Position numbers and translations under genes: made by a program | The notes under the pieces: generated by a model | Database searches by the model: none | Told to the model about the DNA's origin: nothing | The model's input: the letters and a program-made list of their open reading frames with translations, nothing else | Assembly (NCBI GenBank): GCA_934351705.1 | Contig: CAKRJK010000059.1 | Coordinates: 1 to 7,792 of the forward strand | DNA length: 7,792 nucleotides | Reading direction: 5' to 3' | From: an uncultured Lachnospiraceae bacterium | GTDB taxonomy: Bacteria > Bacillota > Clostridia > Lachnospirales > Lachnospiraceae | Part shown: piece by piece, positions 5,269 through 7,792 of the stretch | How the letters are laid out: each line of letters opens with the position of its first letter | Position numbering within the stretch: the stretch's first letter is position 1

Positions 5269-7722
5269 TTACATCTTTAGGGAGAAATCTGCTTTGTCCA
5301 GGGTAAGGTTTGGGTTGTAGTATGGATCGCCGGAAATTAATATATCCTGCCAGCGATTCGTAAATTTCCTTACTTCTCCGTTAAAGCGTTCTATACGCTC
5401 AGGCGTATCTTCCAATCCTCTCGATTTCGATTCGTAATGATACAGTTCCGCATATGGATTATAAACGACCAGTTTGTCCAGTTCCCTGACTTTCAAACAG
5501 TAATCAATATCATTAAATGCAACCTCTAGCTCTTCGGTCAATCCATTCACTTTTTCAAATACACTTCTTTTTGTCATCATACACGCTGCGGTGACTGCGG
5601 AATAGTCCTGTGCACAAATAATTCTTCCCATATAACCGATATCGTATCTTGATGATTCAATGAAGGTATGACCTGCCATTCCGCTGAATCCGATCACGAC
5701 TCCGGCATGCTGAATGGTGTCATCCGGATAGCAGAGTTTTGCCCCCACGATTCCAACATCGTCCCGCATACAGTATCCTAAAAGCTCCTCCAAACATTCC
5801 GGTGCTATAATCTCGGTATCGTTATTTAACAACAATAAATAGTCTCCCTTAGCGTGCTCAACACCAAAGTTATTGATTTTAGAAAAGTTAAATCCGCCTT
5901 TGTAATAAAGCACCGTCACATTCTCTCTGGTTTCTATTTGTTTGTAATAGTCAAATGTCTCTTCCTCTGTACTGTTATTCTCGACAATCACAAATTCATA
6001 ATTGTGATAGGTTGATTTTTCGTCGATGGAATCCATACATTTTTTGAGATCTTCAATGTGGTCTTTGTTTGGTATGATAATGGAAATTAACGGTTTTTCT
6101 TCCCAGCAATATTTTGTCCGGAACATTCCGTAGAAATTGCTGTGTTCTACCTTCGCCGGAATTCCTACCCGCTTATAATGCTCTTCTACAGCTTTTCTTC
6201 CTGCTTCAAAAGCATACAGCTTACTCTCCGGATTTGCCGCTGTGGATTCTATATGACATCTCCAGTGATACAGCACTTTCGGAATATGATAAATGTATTT
6301 TGCCACTTCCGTACAACGCAAAATAAAGTCGTGATCCTGCGCTCCGTCATACTCACTGCGAAGCATGCCTACCGAATCAATAATTTCTTTTTTTACAACA
6401 AATAAGTGACAGATATAGTTCATACTGCACAACAGGTCAATGTTGAAATCCGGTTTGAAATTCGGTTCAAAGTACTTCTTGCCTGCCATATCAATCTTAT
6501 CTTCATCAGAATACAGCACATCAATATCCTGCTCTTTATTCAGGGCTTTTGCACATTCATATAACGCATTTGCCGTCAGCAGATCATCATGATCCGCCAA
6601 CACAACAAAATCACCTGTTGCCATCTTGATCGCAGCATTGGTATTTTCGGATATACCGAGATTCTCGCTTAAGATCTGATATTGGATAGGAAGCCCTTTG
6701 TTCTGATATTCCGCTACGATTTTCTCTAACGTGTTTCCCTCTCCGCTTCCGTCTGTCAGACAAAGCTCCCAGTTTGTGTAAGTCTGACCTGCGACCGACT
6801 CTATCATTGCACGCAGGTAGGACTCTTTTGTCCGATACAGCGGAACTACGATGCTGAATTTGGGATTATAGGAAAATCGGCATTCTCTCTGGGCATTTAA
6901 CTCTTCCTCGGTTACCTGACGTTCTCTATACCACCGATCATAAGTAAAAGTATCTTTTTTATGAAAAACTTTCACCTGAATTCTCTGGAAGGTGGAACGC
7001 AATCCTTCTTTTTTCCAATAGATGAAAAACTTTTGGAAATTGTTGATTCCTCCCTGTGTGCCTTTTCCTTTTCTGGCAGCCGCAGTTGATATTTTATATC
7101 TGCTCTCCTTATTGTCGGCTTTTAAGACAAGCTCCAATCTCCGATTGCTCTGTACCGGCACTGTGATCTGAAATCCTGCCTCATATTTGCCTTCAATCTC
7201 TTCAAACATTTCCATGACATCCCTGCGATAGCTGGTCTTGATGTCTACATCCGGCAATACTTTTTTGTTCTCCTCTAATGAGACTTGCAATTCTGTGTTT
7301 CCGACTCCCCAACCGGAAATCGTCATTTTCCCATCGGTAAGATGAACTGTCTCTACATAATATTCGACACCGCGTTCCTGTTCTTGCAGCTGTTGAACGC
7401 TCACTTTGCGAATTATGGTTTTTTCCGCTCCCTGCACATCTGTGATGATTAATTGCTTATGGGTTCTCCAGTCACTCGGAAGTGCGACCTCAAATAACAG
7501 TTCCTCATTGATATTTTGTTGATATCTGAGATAACGCTGACGGATTTCAATTCCGTTCTTGATACTGCATGTTTCGGTTAAGCGTTCGTTATCCAAGTGG
7601 ATTTCAAGTGTTCTGTTTTGTGGGTTGTCCTCCGGATACCAGCCACGGATTAATAAGGTATTTTTCTTTTTTAGATGAAAACGTATTTTCTCTATATGAA
7701 TTTTGTAATTATAATCTCTCAT
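5269..7722 (-). CDS. Tandem family 2 glycosyltransferase with N-terminal beta-rich modules
   Basis: An 817-residue protein with no membrane segment. Residues 1-215 hold two similar beta-rich modules, each with a GW motif after a short strand: LLIRGWYPED (23-32) followed by LEIHLDNERL, and MTISGWGVGN (133-142) followed by ELQVSLEENK. GT-A domain 1 (about 288-485) has FSIVVPLYRT (289-298), LADHDD (375-380), YSDEDK (404-409) and GAQDHDF (460-466). Domain 2 (about 545-790) has ISIIIPNKD (546-554), VENNST (580-585), FNFSKINNFG (611-620), LLNNDTE (631-637), GIVGAKLCYPD (657-667), FNDIDYCLK (736-744), HYESKSRG and GDPYYNPNL. The second half parallels the 619-residue protein along its whole length, including the linker with YDRWYRERQVTEEEL (261-275), so the two arose by duplication. 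GGAG lies 7 nt before the ATG. Both catalytic domains keep their key acids, so a bifunctional sugar transferase is likely; the sugars are unknown. Confidence 0.92.
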   Translation of the reverse strand: MRDYNYKIHIEKIRFHLKKKNTLLIRGWYPEDNPQNRTLEIHLDNERLTETCSIKNGIEIRQRYLRYQQNINEELLFEVALPSDWRTHKQLIITDVQGAEKTIIRKVSVQQLQEQERGVEYYVETVHLTDGKMTISGWGVGNTELQVSLEENKKVLPDVDIKTSYRRDVMEMFEEIEGKYEAGFQITVPVQSNRRLELVLKADNKESRYKISTAAARKGKGTQGGINNFQKFFIYWKKEGLRSTFQRIQVKVFHKKDTFTYDRWYRERQVTEEELNAQRECRFSYNPKFSIVVPLYRTKESYLRAMIESVAGQTYTNWELCLTDGSGEGNTLEKIVAEYQNKGLPIQYQILSENLGISENTNAAIKMATGDFVVLADHDDLLTANALYECAKALNKEQDIDVLYSDEDKIDMAGKKYFEPNFKPDFNIDLLCSMNYICHLFVVKKEIIDSVGMLRSEYDGAQDHDFILRCTEVAKYIYHIPKVLYHWRCHIESTAANPESKLYAFEAGRKAVEEHYKRVGIPAKVEHSNFYGMFRTKYCWEEKPLISIIIPNKDHIEDLKKCMDSIDEKSTYHNYEFVIVENNSTEEETFDYYKQIETRENVTVLYYKGGFNFSKINNFGVEHAKGDYLLLLNNDTEIIAPECLEELLGYCMRDDVGIVGAKLCYPDDTIQHAGVVIGFSGMAGHTFIESSRYDIGYMGRIICAQDYSAVTAACMMTKRSVFEKVNGLTEELEVAFNDIDYCLKVRELDKLVVYNPYAELYHYESKSRGLEDTPERIERFNGEVRKFTNRWQDILISGDPYYNPNLTLDKADFSLKM

Positions 7723-7729
7723 CCTAATT

Positions 7730-7733
7730 CTCC
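7730..7733 (-). promoter_or_regulatory. Ribosome binding site of the 817-residue glycosyltransferase
   Basis: GGAG is placed 7 nt before the ATG at 7722, a standard spacing that supports this start. Confidence 0.7.
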
Positions 7734-7755
7734 ATTTTGAATATTAACTTTTTTT

Positions 7756-7784
7756 ATTTTAACACAGAAAAAGAGCAAAGTCTA
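7756..7784 (-). promoter_or_regulatory. Probable promoter of the upstream unit
   Basis: On the minus strand, TAGACT (7784-7779, 4 of 6 consensus bases) is followed after 17 bp by TAAAAT (7761-7756, 5 of 6). TGT just before the -10 gives an extended -10. The predicted start near 7749 would leave a leader of about 27 nt before the ATG at 7722. The surrounding DNA is very AT-rich, which raises the chance of a random match. Confidence 0.5.
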
Positions 7785-7792
7785 TGTAAGAC

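Overview
The window looks like part of a cell-surface or extracellular polysaccharide biosynthesis locus from a low-to-moderate GC Firmicute, most likely a Clostridia/Lachnospiraceae-type bacterium. This rests on the AT-leaning composition, strong GGAGG-type ribosome binding sites, sigma-A-like promoters with extended -10 elements, and the style of the tandem family-2 glycosyltransferases. The placement is inference from sequence style, not a database match. All six supported genes lie on the minus strand, so transcription runs from right to left.

The upstream unit (about 7784 to 3145) starts with a plausible promoter (TAGACT, 17 bp, TGT-TAAAAT). It encodes an 817-residue protein with two glycosyltransferase (GT-A) domains behind two N-terminal beta-rich modules, then a 67-residue zinc-ribbon protein, then a 619-residue paralogue of the first glycosyltransferase without the N-terminal modules. 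Start codons for the last two are set by well-spaced Shine-Dalgarno sequences and are shorter than the longest open frames.

A 368-bp gap (2777-3144) separates the two units. It is not empty. It holds a convincing minus-strand promoter (TTGTAG, 17 bp, TGG-TATAAT) whose -10 lies inside a perfect 11-bp inverted repeat, followed by a leader of about 300 nt full of hairpins. The hairpins include a nested, four-way-junction-like palindrome (2872-2993) with a terminator-like stem followed by a T-run on the minus strand. This is the least explained part of the window: either a cis-acting leader RNA or attenuator, or a dispersed palindromic repeat.

The downstream unit encodes a membrane polyprenyl-phosphate sugar-phosphate transferase (the initiating enzyme that loads the first sugar on undecaprenyl phosphate). 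It is followed by two family-2 glycosyltransferases that resemble rhamnosyltransferases; the last is cut by the left edge of the window. These three genes overlap by 4 and 7 nt and are probably translationally coupled. In the inferred pathway the transferase starts a lipid-linked glycan and the four glycosyltransferases (six GT-A domains in total) extend it. The polymerase, flippase and chain-length genes are not in the window. No RNA genes, insertion sequences or CRISPR arrays were seen.
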